A DNA stretch of 64,000 bases from Candidatus Amarobacter glycogenicus (GCA_016719395.1 JADJZF010000006.1:62001-126000), one strand, 5' to 3'; numbered from the stretch's first letter, positions 34,692 through 44,021 are shown. The notes: generated from the letters alone by a model not told the origin. A program made the numbers and translations.

Positions 34692-34820
34692 GATGGGGAG
34701 GTGACCGCGAAAGAAGATATCTGTATGAACGGGAGGCAGGGGTAGACAGCAGGAATCGACGACGCGGCCGCGAAGACCGGTAGGCTCATGGGGCAGCAGG
34801 CGAGATGCGGAGCGGACTCC

Positions 34821-36047
34821 CTACAGGCAGCTGTTTCGCCCAGCTTCGATGACCGGCCCGATTGAAACGGGTGCGTAGACTGTCGTTTCTCGCCAGCCTG
34901 GCTGGAGGGGATAGGCGCCCGACACATCCACGAAGTAGTTGTTGTTCTTGCCGGTGGGGTCGTTTTCGGCGAAGGGTGGGTAGCAGATGACCCGGACGTA
35001 CGAACTTCCGCACTTCTCCGTTGCGCGGGTGGTGTCGCACGCAGAGTACGTGGAAGGGTGTGGAGGCGGCCCGACCGTGGGTGTAGGCGTCGGCACGAAC
35101 TGCGTCGGCGTCGAAAGGGGTGGCGTCTGGGTTGGCGTGGCGGATGCCGTCGGCGTCGGTGTGACGGTCGTCCCCGGAGCGGGCGTCGCTTGGGGAGTCG
35201 GTGTCCCGGGTGTCGTTGAGGCCGTTACCGTGCCGGTCACGCTCGCCGTCGCTGAATCCGTCGCAGTGACGATTGCGGCAGCCTGGGTGGGGGTGCGGCT
35301 CCCGAGCGGGATCACGGTACCCGGCGTGACGGCCGGGGTGCCTCCGCCGGTGGCTACCGCCTGTCCCGTGCCCTCGTCATCCCCGCGTGTCAGGAAGACC
35401 GCGAGGAGGAGGAAGCCGAGCACGGCCGCCACGGCGCCGCCAAACAACGCCACTCGCCGCGGGATGCCAGGTTCGTTCGGTCCCGGCGGGCGCTCGGCAA
35501 GCACCCCGGGCGTCCGCGGGCGAAAGATTGGTTCGGGTTCCGGGTAGGGCTCGTAGGCCGTCTGTTCCGGCGCTTCCATGAGGTCGCTGCCGGGGATGTA
35601 ACCGTGGTCGGCCGGGGGCAGAGAGAACGGGGCGAGCGGTTCGGGCGCCCACCCTTCGTCTTCGGGTTCCGTCGCCGGCAAGGGGATGGGGCCAACTCCG
35701 GCGGTGCGGGGCGCGGGGGATGCTGTGACGACTCCGCCGCGCTGGAAAGGGTCGTTCTTGCGGGAGGCCGGCCGGCCGTTCCCACCGACGTAGCCGCCTG
35801 CGCCGCCGGGCATCGCCACATCTCCGCCGATCAGCCGGTCAAGGAGCGGTTGGGGTTCGAGCTTGAGGTAATTGGCGTAGGAACGCAGGAAGCCGCGCAC
35901 ATAGACAGGCGCGGGCAGTTCGTTGAACTGCTCGGCTTCCAGCGCCTCCAGGAAGCGCGGCGAGATCCGCGTGTCCTGTGCGACCTGGTCGATACTAAGC
36001 CCGCGATGCTCTCGAGTTGAGCGCAGCGCTTCACCAATCCCCGCCAC
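34821..36047 (-). CDS. RodZ-like protein: HTH domain, TM helix, Thr/Pro ectodomain
   Basis: 408 residues from a GTG at 36047 with GGGAGG five bases ahead; an ATG 12 bases upstream is in frame but covers that site. Residues ~1-75 are a RodZ-type HTH_25 domain (GEALRSTREHRGLSIDQVAQ, YVRGFLRSYANYLKL). A Pro-rich cytoplasmic linker follows, then one TM helix (VALFGGAVAAVLGFLLLAVF, ~205-225). The outer part has long Thr/Pro/Ala runs and a small Cys-containing C-terminal domain (YSACDTTRATEKCGSSYVRV). RodZ links MreB to the wall. The small terminal domain is unusual for RodZ. Confidence 0.8.
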   Translation of the reverse strand: MAGIGEALRSTREHRGLSIDQVAQDTRISPRFLEALEAEQFNELPAPVYVRGFLRSYANYLKLEPQPLLDRLIGGDVAMPGGAGGYVGGNGRPASRKNDPFQRGGVVTASPAPRTAGVGPIPLPATEPEDEGWAPEPLAPFSLPPADHGYIPGSDLMEAPEQTAYEPYPEPEPIFRPRTPGVLAERPPGPNEPGIPRRVALFGGAVAAVLGFLLLAVFLTRGDDEGTGQAVATGGGTPAVTPGTVIPLGSRTPTQAAAIVTATDSATASVTGTVTASTTPGTPTPQATPAPGTTVTPTPTASATPTQTPPLSTPTQFVPTPTPTVGPPPHPSTYSACDTTRATEKCGSSYVRVICYPPFAENDPTGKNNNYFVDVSGAYPLQPGWRETTVYAPVSIGPVIEAGRNSCL

Positions 36048-36142
36048 GGCACCTCCCATAAGGTGGGGACATAAGGTATGCCGGATGCGTCAACAAAGTC
36101 CAGTCCGGTCCGGAACTTGAGGCTCCCACCGCGCCCGTTAGG

Positions 36143-36859
36143 ATGGTCCAGGTGCGAACTCTCGCGGTCCCGCTGGCTGCTTTCATCGCGACGGTCGTGA
36201 CCGTGACGGCGGTGCTTGCCCAACCGCAGTTGCCCGCGACGTTTTACGGCAGCGTGACCGTCGATGGCCGCCCGGCTGAAGCTGGAACCGAGGTGCGAGG
36301 GCTGGTTGGAGGCTTCGATTGCACCCAGGCGGCGCCCGGCGAGCGACCCGTGCTCCGGGACGGCGAGACGACCGCTTACGTGCTCTACGTCGTGCATGAA
36401 TCACAGCGCCCCGGTTGTGCCCGGGATGGTTCGACTGTGACCTTTACCATCGGCGGGACGGTCGCCATTCAAACCGCGACCTGGAAACCAGGACCGATCC
36501 GGCTCGACCTCTCCACCGGGGCAGCCCCGCCCATCCCGCTCCCGTCGGCGACCGGCACGATCGCGTCGGCCATTAGCACCGCAGTTGGCTCGACCGCGGT
36601 GCCTTCGGTAAGTCCCGCGCTTACGCGGCCGACGGGTGTGCCCCCGACTGATGACGTCCAGTTCGGGACGTCCACGGTCTCCCGGACCACCGGGGCCGGG
36701 AGCGGGCCGGACGACTCCGGGGGGGCCGGTGACAGCGGCGGTTCGCCGGTGCTCACGGTGATCTTCATCGCCGTCGGCGCACTGGCAGCCCTGGGTGGAG
36801 GCGCCGGCATCTACCTCGCCGGGCGCGGCAGGCCGAAAGATGAAGACGCAGGGGCTTAA
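36143..36859 (+). CDS. Secreted beta-domain protein with C-terminal TM (paralogue 2)
   Basis: 238 residues. A signal peptide (LAVPLAAFIATVVTVTAVLA), a beta domain (~30-125: FYGSVTVDGRPAEAGTEVRG, FDCTQAAPG, HESQRPGCARDGSTVTFTIG), a Ser/Thr/Gly linker and a C-terminal helix (VLTVIFIAVGALAALGGGAG) with a charged tail. Parts and the paired-Cys layout match the 32786 protein, so the two are paralogues. The sortase gene starts 27 bases downstream, so they may share a transcript. A Gly/Val start at 36152 (GTG) is an alternative. Confidence 0.7.
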   Translation: MVQVRTLAVPLAAFIATVVTVTAVLAQPQLPATFYGSVTVDGRPAEAGTEVRGLVGGFDCTQAAPGERPVLRDGETTAYVLYVVHESQRPGCARDGSTVTFTIGGTVAIQTATWKPGPIRLDLSTGAAPPIPLPSATGTIASAISTAVGSTAVPSVSPALTRPTGVPPTDDVQFGTSTVSRTTGAGSGPDDSGGAGDSGGSPVLTVIFIAVGALAALGGGAGIYLAGRGRPKDEDAGA

Positions 36860-36886
36860 TCTGGCCTTGGCTATCTGTCGTATACG

Positions 36887-37600
36887 ATGGAAGGGAGTGA
36901 ACACGGCCTCGTGCCGACCGGCATCATGAAAGTTCTGCCATACGCCGCAATCTTCACGTTCGTCGCGGGCCTCTCCTTGCTCGTGGCCGGTTTCGCGTTC
37001 TCGAACGAAGACAGCGGCCCGGCAGCGGCGGCAACCACCGCGCCGTTCGACCTCCGCTCCCAGGTGCCCTCGGACACGCCGACTCCTGTACCGACGGACG
37101 TCCCGACTCCTTCGCCGACGCCGCTCCCCTTCGATGGTTCGATAGCGCGCATGATCGCCCCATCGGTCGCCATCGATCACCCGATAGAAGAGATCGGCAT
37201 CACGAATAATCAGCTCGAAACACCGAAGGACGGCGTAGGCAAAGTCGGCTGGTACAACATCTACCCGAAGCCCGGCTTCCTCAAGAACGCGGTCTTCGCA
37301 GCCCACGTGAACTACAACTTCAAGCAAGGCCCATTTGCGAACCTGGCCAAGATCAAGGCCGGCGACAAGGTCACAATCCAGATGCAGGATGGCCCGGCCT
37401 ACGTTTACGAGGTCATCTTCTACCAGCGTTACGACGTGAACTCGATCCCGATGGGCGAATTGATCGATGCTCCTACCCGTCCCGCGAACGAGGAGTGGAT
37501 CACCCTCATCACCTGCGGCGGGCGGTTCCAGCAGACGCAGGAAAACGGCCTCGGGGAGTACCTCGACCGCGATGTCGTCATCGCGAAGCGCATCGCCTGA
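36887..37600 (+). CDS. Sortase family protein, membrane-anchored (first of pair)
   Basis: 237 residues. A TM/signal helix (YAAIFTFVAGLSLLVAGFAF) is followed by a Thr/Pro linker and a sortase beta-barrel. The catalytic trio is visible: His in FAAHVNY, Cys in LITCGG, and Arg in YLDRDVVIAKR. Strands such as HPIEEIGITNNQLETPKD and VGWYNIYPKPG fit the class E/F-type sortases of Actinobacteria and Chloroflexota. It would cleave a C-terminal sorting signal outside the membrane; no classic LPxTG is seen in this window. The start may be the GTG at 36911 or the ATG at 36926. Confidence 0.85.
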   Translation: MEGSEHGLVPTGIMKVLPYAAIFTFVAGLSLLVAGFAFSNEDSGPAAAATTAPFDLRSQVPSDTPTPVPTDVPTPSPTPLPFDGSIARMIAPSVAIDHPIEEIGITNNQLETPKDGVGKVGWYNIYPKPGFLKNAVFAAHVNYNFKQGPFANLAKIKAGDKVTIQMQDGPAYVYEVIFYQRYDVNSIPMGELIDAPTRPANEEWITLITCGGRFQQTQENGLGEYLDRDVVIAKRIA

Positions 37601-37664
37601 GCCTTAACGGACCGTTTCCCATGCGCAAGGGAATTCCTGTCCTGTTCCGGGGCGCTTTGCTAGG

Positions 37665-38354
37665 GTGAACCGACCTCTCTCCCGCGGAGAACCTTTCTTG
37701 AAGCTTGTGCGAACACTCTCGCTGGCCGTCTTTGCGATCGGCGCTCTGGTCCTCCTGGCTGGCATCGCCTGCAGTGGCAGCGATGACAAGCAAGAGGCAA
37801 CCCCCGACCCGACGACCCCGCCCGAGACCCCGACCACGGCGGCCACCGCGACCAATACCCCTCGCCCGCTCCCCACGGCGACACCGACCCCGTTCAATGG
37901 GAAGGTCTCCCGGCTCAAGCTTCCGCGCTTCAATGTAGACGCGCCCATCGAATACCTGGCGATTAACGCCGCCGGCGAACTCGATACGCCGAAGGACACC
38001 AACAAGTCGATCGGCTGGTACGACATTTACGCCAAGCCCGGCTTCAGCGGCAACGCGATCTTCTCGGCTCACGTTTATTACCACAGCATCCCGGCGCCGT
38101 TCGTGAGCCTGGCGAAGAGCGTGCCCGGGGACAAGGTCATCGTCCAAATGGAGAACGGTACGGAGTACACCTACGAGGTGATCACCAACAAGCGGTATCA
38201 CCGCGACACCATCGACATGGGGGCGATCATCTGGCCGAAGGAAAAGGCAGACTACGACGAATGGGTCACGCTCATCACCTGCGGGGGCGAACTGGACTCG
38301 ACCGGCCAGGAGTACATCTCCCGGGATGTCGTCGTGGCGAAGCGGATCCCGTAG
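37665..38354 (+). CDS. Sortase family protein with lipobox-like signal (second of pair)
   Basis: 229 residues. The signal region ends LLAGIACSGSDDK, similar to lipoprotein signals with Cys as the modified residue; if real, this sortase is a lipoprotein, not a TM protein. A Thr/Pro linker follows. The barrel has His in FSAHVYY, Cys in LITCGG and Arg in YISRDVVVAKR, and shares GWYDIYAKPGF with the first sortase. It is 64 bases downstream of it. The start may be the TTG at 37698 after CGGAGA. Confidence 0.82.
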   Translation: MNRPLSRGEPFLKLVRTLSLAVFAIGALVLLAGIACSGSDDKQEATPDPTTPPETPTTAATATNTPRPLPTATPTPFNGKVSRLKLPRFNVDAPIEYLAINAAGELDTPKDTNKSIGWYDIYAKPGFSGNAIFSAHVYYHSIPAPFVSLAKSVPGDKVIVQMENGTEYTYEVITNKRYHRDTIDMGAIIWPKEKADYDEWVTLITCGGELDSTGQEYISRDVVVAKRIP

Positions 38355-38385
38355 CCAGCCCGCGGGCTTCACGGTGGGTTACACA

Positions 38386-38410
38386 ACGGGCCGGCGATGA
38401 GTCGGCCCGT
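38386..38410 (+). terminator. Hairpin after the second sortase gene
   Basis: ACGGGCCG and CGGCCCGT pair across a 9-base loop, 32 bases after the stop. The 145 bases that follow up to 38555 contain further stems (e.g. GGGAGT/ACTCCC near 38490-38510) but no gene or riboswitch I recognise. Confidence 0.55.
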
Positions 38411-38555
38411 CCACGTTGCCGGATAGGGGTTTTCCCGGCAGGGATCGAGGACATGGCCCCTCGGCCACATCGGGCTTCCGCCCATTAAGGGAGTTCGCCT
38501 TACTCCCTACGCTGCCTCCAGTACTGGCACACGGTGTGCCCGGAGGTTTGCGGCG

Positions 38556-39329
38556 ATGCGCATTCGATTCGCTCTCGCGACGCTGGCGTTGACGGTGGTC
38601 ACGGGCTTCAGCGCGGTGGCGGGCAACGGGCGCCAGGCGACCGCGGCTCAGCTGCTCCACGGCTGGAATAACATCTCCTACCTCGGCGCTTCGGCTGCAC
38701 CTTCGGAAGCCCTGAGCGGGATTGCAGGGCAATACGCGGCCGTCTACCGCTGGGACCCGGTCGCGCAGACCTACCAGCTCTACGCGCCAGGTGTGCCCGG
38801 TTACGTGAACACGCTCGCCCAGATCAACCCTGGTGACGCGATCTGGGTGCAGTACACACAGGCCGCCGGCGAACTGAATACGGGGAGCGTGGGTGGGACC
38901 ACGCCGTCCGGGGGTTCGGGGAAGCTCTCGATTGCTGCCAGCACCTTCATGCCCATGAGCGACCTGGCGATCTATGAGAAGAACTTCAACGAGGTGAAGC
39001 CGGCCGGCAACGACGTCGCCTCCCAGCGCTACTTCGCACCGGTCACACTGCCCCACGGCGCCACCATCACTACGATGACTGCGGCGTTCGAGGGCACCGG
39101 CGATACCGTGAAAGTCCGCCTCGATTACACCGCCCTGACGAACGGTGAGACTTCGTCCGCCGTCTACAAGCTGGCCGAGGTGCTATCGAGTGCCGGCGGT
39201 TCGCCACAGACCGCCACCGCGTTCGCTCACACCGTCGACAACGGCGCGAACGTCTACTTCCTGGTGGTCGACCTCACCGGCGGCCCCGCTTCGAAGCTGC
39301 GCGGCGTCACGATCAGCTACACCTTCTAG
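38556..39329 (+). CDS. Secreted protein with N-terminal GWN module
   Basis: 257 residues. Signal peptide to about 32 (ALATLALTVVTGFSAVAG). Residues ~33-108 are a GWN module (LLHGWNNISYLGASA, VYRWDPVAQTYQLYAPGVPG, VNTLAQINPGDAIWVQY). A Gly/Ser linker leads to a C-terminal beta domain (~125-257) with YFAPVTLPHGATITTMTAAF and DNGANVYFLVVDLTGG. No membrane tail, so probably released. The next surface gene starts 11 bases on, likely the same operon. Confidence 0.75.
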   Translation: MRIRFALATLALTVVTGFSAVAGNGRQATAAQLLHGWNNISYLGASAAPSEALSGIAGQYAAVYRWDPVAQTYQLYAPGVPGYVNTLAQINPGDAIWVQYTQAAGELNTGSVGGTTPSGGSGKLSIAASTFMPMSDLAIYEKNFNEVKPAGNDVASQRYFAPVTLPHGATITTMTAAFEGTGDTVKVRLDYTALTNGETSSAVYKLAEVLSSAGGSPQTATAFAHTVDNGANVYFLVVDLTGGPASKLRGVTISYTF

Positions 39330-39339
39330 GAGCTCGGCG

Positions 39340-41814
39340 ATGACGATGATGGCGCTGACGCGCAAGCGGCACCGCGCGCTCCACCTGTGGGCGCTGGCCC
39401 TCGGCATGCTCCTCGCCGGTACCGTGGGCCTTGGCCTGCGTGGTTCGCAGGTCGCGGCGATAGCCGAGGGCGATGTCCAGTTCACGGTGGTCCAGTCTCC
39501 GGCCGGCGGCTCCATGGTCCAGGCTGGTTCGACAGTCACCTTCGATGTGGCCGCCTCAGTGACGACGGCGCCCGTCGGGCTCCCTGTCCACTTCGAGTTC
39601 GACTACCCGGCGGGTCTTTCGTTCGTGAGCGGCAACTCCACTCCTGCCGGCGTGACCTGCGTGAACAACTCCCCTGAGGCGGGCAAGGCCCGCTGCAGCT
39701 ACGGGCTCGTCGGCACCGGCCCCCGCCTGCCGGTCACGCTGACCTTCCTCGTGAATGCCACCACTACGACCGCCCCCGGGCAGGTCGCCATCGTCGCGGG
39801 TGACTCCGACGGCGGGCCGGACACCGCAGCCACCGGTGACGATTCGTTCGCCACGGCCGGCACCCTCACGGTCTTCAGTCCGTCCACGATCACGGCCGGC
39901 GGCGGCGGTTCACCTCCGCTCATCTTCGAAGGCGCCTCCACGACCTACACCGCAACGCTGGCGAACATTTCGGGTTTCCCCACGGGGAGCTTCAGTAGCG
40001 CCGTCGTCTTCACGAACGCAACCGTTACCGGGGTCACCTGCACGACGGGCGGTGCGAATGGCGCGCCCGGCGGACTCGGAACGCCGTCCGCGACCTGCAG
40101 CGGGAGCAGCCTTGCGAACGGCGAGACGCTCACGATCACCGTGACGGTGGCTGCCGCGAACACCGGCGACGGCGCCGACATCACGGCGACCATTTCCGCT
40201 CCAGGCCTCGGCATATCCCAGGCTGGGACGCCAGTCTCGGTCGATGAATTGGGGCTCGACTTCACGGGTGCGACCCTTCAGGCCGGGACGGCGATCATGG
40301 TGTGCTCGTCGCTCGTTGCCGCGGATGTCGCAAACGACGCAGCGGCCGGCGCCGCCCAACCGGGGTCAAGCGCGCTCATCGGCCAGGTCTCGCTGAGTCC
40401 GTTGCTCACCACTGCCGACTTCCAGGTGTCCGGCCCCGGCGCAGGCGCCGTTTCCTCTGCCGCGGGATGCGGGGCCAACCAGAGCGGGGTTACATTCACG
40501 CCGTCGGCGGCCGGCGCGTATTCGGTGACCGCCCTCTACAACACCGGTGGCACCAACGCCCTTTCGCTGACTGTCGGGGGCGGTCCTTCCAACAATCCCG
40601 TGCCAACGGTCAGCTTGCTCTCGCCCTCCACCGCGAACGCCGGGAGCGGGACCTTCACGCTCACCGTGACCGGGACGGGATTCGTCAGTGGTGCTTCGAC
40701 GGTCCGCTGGAACGGCGCTCCACTCGCAACTACCTACATCAGTCCGACCGTTCTCGATGCGTCGGTCCCGGCGGCGAACATCCTGAGTCCGGGTGCGGCG
40801 ACCGTCACGGTATTCACGGCGGCCCCGGGAGGTGGGACGTCGAACTCGGCCGGCTTCACCATCAGCGCTGCGCCCAACCCGGTGCCCACACTCTCTGTCC
40901 TCTCGCCAAGTACCATCGGCGCCGGGTCTGCCCAGTTCTCAATGACCGTGACGGGCACGAACTTTGTCGCTGGTTCGGTCGTGCAATGGAACGGTGCGAG
41001 CCTCGCGACGACGTACGGGTCACCGACGAGCCTCACCGCCACGGTGCCCGCGGCCAGCGTCGCGTCTGCGGGCGCAGCGAACGTGACGGTCTTTAACCCG
41101 GCCCCTGGGGGTGGCGTATCCGTCACTCCACAGGTGTTCACGATTTCGGCCGGAGCCACGAAGCTCACGTTCACGACCCAGCCCGGCGCCGGCGTTGCAG
41201 GCAGCGCGCTCGCCGCGCAACCGGTCGTCGCGGTACAGACGGCAGCGAACGCCACTGTCGTGAGCGACAGCACGACGGTCGTGACACTCTCGCTCAATGG
41301 CACCGGAACGCTCAGCTGCACAGGCGGCCTCGCGAAGACCGTCTCGGCAGGCGTGGCCTCATTCAGCGGTTGTGCCGTCAACCAGGCGGGCTCGGCATTT
41401 ACCATCACGGCGACAGCTTCGGGGCTTACCTCCGCAACCAGTGGGACGTTCGATGTGACGGCCGCTCCGCCCACCAGCTCGACTCAGGTAACGGTTTCCA
41501 ACCCCGCGAATGCCCCGATCCCCCGCTCCCGCCTGGCCTTCGCGATCTCGACTGGAAGCCTCGATGCCTCGGCGGTCAGCTTCATTCTCCGGCGAGTCTC
41601 GGATGGCAAGTATTGGAACCACGCCAGTGGAGCCTGGCAAACGGAACTGGTGCTCAACGCCGCCGTCGAAGGGACGAGCAACAGTTGGTCACTGAGTATC
41701 GACGGTGAGGCCCGCCGCGAATTCGCGAACACCGAGGTCACGCTCGAGGCCCGCGTAATCGTCGGTTCAACGGTCTATGTGAATGCTACCGTCCCAGAGT
41801 TGACGATCCGCTGA
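39340..41814 (+). CDS. Large secreted protein with two IPT/TIG repeats
   Basis: 824 residues from the ATG at 39340, seven bases after AGGAG; earlier in-frame starts lie inside the upstream gene. Signal peptide (LALGMLLAGTVGLGLRG). The N-terminal 300 residues look like repeated DUF11-type beta domains (DVQFTVVQSPAGGSMVQAGS and later FTGATLQAG). Two IPT/TIG domains follow (SLLSPSTANAGSGTFTLTVT and VLSPSTIGAGSAQFSMTVTG), then another Ig-like region and a C-terminal domain (NPANAPIPRSRLAFAIS). No membrane tail seen. Probably an adhesion or matrix protein. Confidence 0.75.
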   Translation: MTMMALTRKRHRALHLWALALGMLLAGTVGLGLRGSQVAAIAEGDVQFTVVQSPAGGSMVQAGSTVTFDVAASVTTAPVGLPVHFEFDYPAGLSFVSGNSTPAGVTCVNNSPEAGKARCSYGLVGTGPRLPVTLTFLVNATTTTAPGQVAIVAGDSDGGPDTAATGDDSFATAGTLTVFSPSTITAGGGGSPPLIFEGASTTYTATLANISGFPTGSFSSAVVFTNATVTGVTCTTGGANGAPGGLGTPSATCSGSSLANGETLTITVTVAAANTGDGADITATISAPGLGISQAGTPVSVDELGLDFTGATLQAGTAIMVCSSLVAADVANDAAAGAAQPGSSALIGQVSLSPLLTTADFQVSGPGAGAVSSAAGCGANQSGVTFTPSAAGAYSVTALYNTGGTNALSLTVGGGPSNNPVPTVSLLSPSTANAGSGTFTLTVTGTGFVSGASTVRWNGAPLATTYISPTVLDASVPAANILSPGAATVTVFTAAPGGGTSNSAGFTISAAPNPVPTLSVLSPSTIGAGSAQFSMTVTGTNFVAGSVVQWNGASLATTYGSPTSLTATVPAASVASAGAANVTVFNPAPGGGVSVTPQVFTISAGATKLTFTTQPGAGVAGSALAAQPVVAVQTAANATVVSDSTTVVTLSLNGTGTLSCTGGLAKTVSAGVASFSGCAVNQAGSAFTITATASGLTSATSGTFDVTAAPPTSSTQVTVSNPANAPIPRSRLAFAISTGSLDASAVSFILRRVSDGKYWNHASGAWQTELVLNAAVEGTSNSWSLSIDGEARREFANTEVTLEARVIVGSTVYVNATVPELTIR

Positions 41815-41988
41815 GAGTCGCACGGAGCAAACGCTCGGCGCCGTGATTGCGCCCGGACACCCTGGCAGCCCCGAGAACGCTTGGATCCTCGGACGTGGCT
41901 GCTCGGGGGTTCCCCTACAGGTTCGCCGCCCCGGGAATCGGCATCCGCCCGATACAGCCTCACTGGCACCGGCCGATACGCTCTACCC

Positions 41989-42533
41989 ATGCGAATTGGG
42001 CCAGGCCGCCGGCACGTCATCCCCGTTCTCGGTCTCAGCCTGGGCAGCTTCGCTTTCGTCTCGGCCGGGTGCATGCAGTATGCGCAGGATGGCTCGGTCG
42101 TAACGCCGGTGTCGCCCGGGTCCAGCGACGCTTCCCGGCTGCCTTCACTCTTGAGCCAGCTCCAGGGCGCCGGCGCCGGGATTGAGCTGCTCGACGGTTC
42201 GCAGAGCGAAGTGCTCGCCGCTCAGGATGCCCAGGGCAAGGAAGCATCAACGGCTACCGCCACCGTCGCCGGGGAAAAGACTGCGGGCCCGACCACCACC
42301 CCGGCCGGCACACCGACCCGGGCTACGACCCCGACGAAGACGCCCACGCCGACGAAAACGCCAACCCAGGCGGGTGAAGGGCAGACCGCCACGCCCACCC
42401 CCACGGCCACGCCACGACGGCAACGGCAACCCAGACGCCGACCGCTACCGCGACTGCCACCGCCACCCCGTCCACCAGTCCGACGCCTCCGAGCGAGGGT
42501 GGCGGCGCGACGGCCACGCCTCCGACTGAGTAA
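41989..42533 (+). pseudogene. Thr/Pro-rich lipoprotein, 3' end shifted by one base
   Basis: Starts at the ATG at 41989. The signal ends SFAFVSAGC (a lipobox with Cys), then a helical part (SLLSQLQGAGAGIELLDGSQ) and a long Thr/Pro linker. At about 42408-42420 the linker loses frame, the next frame being Arg-rich. One missing base puts it back to a Thr/Ala/Pro run ending in PSEGGG, ATATPPTE and a TAA at 42531. That stop is 2 bases before the next ATG, which supports the repaired reading. Function unknown. Confidence 0.65.
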
Positions 42534-42535
42534 GC

Positions 42536-43069
42536 ATGCCGGACACATTTGTACGCACGCGCTGTGGGGCTTGTGGGAAGGTACTGAGCTTCGAAGACTT
42601 TTCCGCGGGAGGCAGCACTTGCCTCGCCTGTGCCCGCAGGCGCCGTCCCTCGCAGGAGTTCGTCGCCGGTCCCCGCATCCATCGCAAGAATGCCCGCAAC
42701 CTGCCGGCCCACCGGCAAGACTCCTATGAGGAGTTCCTGGACAGCGTCCCGGAGGAACTCATCGACGAACTGGTGGCGGCACTCGAAGCCGAGGCGGCCA
42801 GGCTGCCGGGGTTGCCTGCTGGCCCGGTCCGGGGCGTGCTCGATGAAATCGGAATCGGCCGCTCCCCCCGCGAACGGGCGTGGGCGGCCTGGGGCTTCGC
42901 CGGAGGGTTCGGTGCGAACGTCGCATTGGCGAAGTACGTCCAGATGACCAGCGGTGCATCCATGGGCGAGTTCATCGGCCCTCTGTTGGTTGGCGGGGTC
43001 CTCGCCGGCCTCTGTTGTGCCGCTATTGGCTGGGGTCTGGCGAAACTGCGCGAGCCACGCACCGCCTGA
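42536..43069 (+). CDS. Zinc-ribbon and two-TM membrane protein
   Basis: 177 residues. The N-terminus has a CGACGKVLSFEDF and CLACARRR pair, a zinc-ribbon-like motif. The middle is helical and acidic (YEEFLDSVPEELIDELVAAL). Two C-terminal hydrophobic segments follow (GFAGGFGANVALAKY and FIGPLLVGGVLAGLCCAAIG). It would sit in the membrane with the ribbon in the cytoplasm. Coupled by 2 bases to the lipoprotein gene upstream. Function unknown. Confidence 0.65.
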   Translation: MPDTFVRTRCGACGKVLSFEDFSAGGSTCLACARRRRPSQEFVAGPRIHRKNARNLPAHRQDSYEEFLDSVPEELIDELVAALEAEAARLPGLPAGPVRGVLDEIGIGRSPRERAWAAWGFAGGFGANVALAKYVQMTSGASMGEFIGPLLVGGVLAGLCCAAIGWGLAKLREPRTA

Positions 43070-43109
43070 GAGAATCGATCGTTGGCGGCGGCGCGCCCAG
43101 ACTGGATGC

Positions 43110-44021
43110 ATGCGAATTCTTGTTAGCGGCGGCGCAGGCTTCATCGGGTCGCACATCGTTGAGGCATACCTCGCTGCGGGCCACGAAGTGGCCGTCGTCG
43201 ACAACCTGGCCACCGGCCGGCGAGCCAATGTCGCCAGGGGCGCCACGCTCCACGAAGTGGATCTCCACGCCCGCGAGCTCGAGCGAATATTTGCCGAGTT
43301 CCGGCCAGAGGTAGTGAACCATCATGCCGCCCAGGCCAGCGTGAAGGTCGGCAACGCCGACCCGGTGCATGACCTCGAAGTCAACGGGGGCGGCACCGCC
43401 CGCCTGCTGCAGCTGTGTGTCGAGAACGGCGTCCGCAAGGTGATCTACTCCTCGTCAGGCGGCACCGTTTACGGCGAACCTCGGTCGCTCCCGGTTGCGG
43501 AGGACCACCCAATCGCGCCGCGCTCGAACTATGGCACCTCGAAGTACGTCGGCGAACTCTACGTGCAACTCGCGGCGCGAACTGCGGGCATCGACTACAC
43601 GATCTTTCGCTACGGCAACGCTTTCGGGCCGCGCCAGGACCCCCACGGGGAAGCAGGCGTTATCGCGATCTTCACCGGCCTTATGCTCGCCGGCCAGCCC
43701 TGCACGATCGACGGCGACGGCGAACAGAAGAAGGACTACCTCTACGTCGGCGACATCGCCCGCGCAAATCTGCTTGCCCTCGACGGTGGGAGCGGCCTCG
43801 TCGCGAACATCGGCACGGGCGTGGGCATCACCGTTAACCACATCTTCCAGGTCCTCGCCGAGGCCACGGAGAACACCATCGCTGCCAGGTACGGGCCGCC
43901 CCGCGCCGGAGACGTACGCAACTTCTGGCTCGACTGCGCACTGGCGAAACGGGAACTTGGCTGGGAACCAACTGTGAGTTTCGAAGAAGGCGTCAGGCTG
44001 ACCGTCGAGTCGTTGCGCTAA
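43110..44021 (+). CDS. NAD-dependent sugar epimerase/dehydratase
   Basis: 303 residues from the ATG at 43110. GGAGFIGSHIVEAYLAAGH is the Rossmann NAD motif, then the SSSGGTVYG Ser and YGTSKYVGE (Tyr/Lys) catalytic pair, and GDGEQKKDYLYVGDIARA in the sugar-binding part. It is of the UDP-glucose 4-epimerase-like extended SDR group. It could make UDP-galactose or another sugar for the surface proteins around it; the exact sugar is not determined. It convergently meets the MFS gene with a 4-base overlap. Confidence 0.9.
   Translation: MRILVSGGAGFIGSHIVEAYLAAGHEVAVVDNLATGRRANVARGATLHEVDLHARELERIFAEFRPEVVNHHAAQASVKVGNADPVHDLEVNGGGTARLLQLCVENGVRKVIYSSSGGTVYGEPRSLPVAEDHPIAPRSNYGTSKYVGELYVQLAARTAGIDYTIFRYGNAFGPRQDPHGEAGVIAIFTGLMLAGQPCTIDGDGEQKKDYLYVGDIARANLLALDGGSGLVANIGTGVGITVNHIFQVLAEATENTIAARYGPPRAGDVRNFWLDCALAKRELGWEPTVSFEEGVRLTVESLR

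Noticed and set aside
38411..38555. c-di-GMP or other riboswitch ahead of the 38556 surface gene
   Set aside because: Several stems are possible, but the conserved sequence blocks of known riboswitch classes are not found.
42290..42520. Tandem DNA repeats or CRISPR-like array
   Set aside because: The repetition is low-complexity Thr/Pro codons of a linker, with no fixed repeat-spacer structure.
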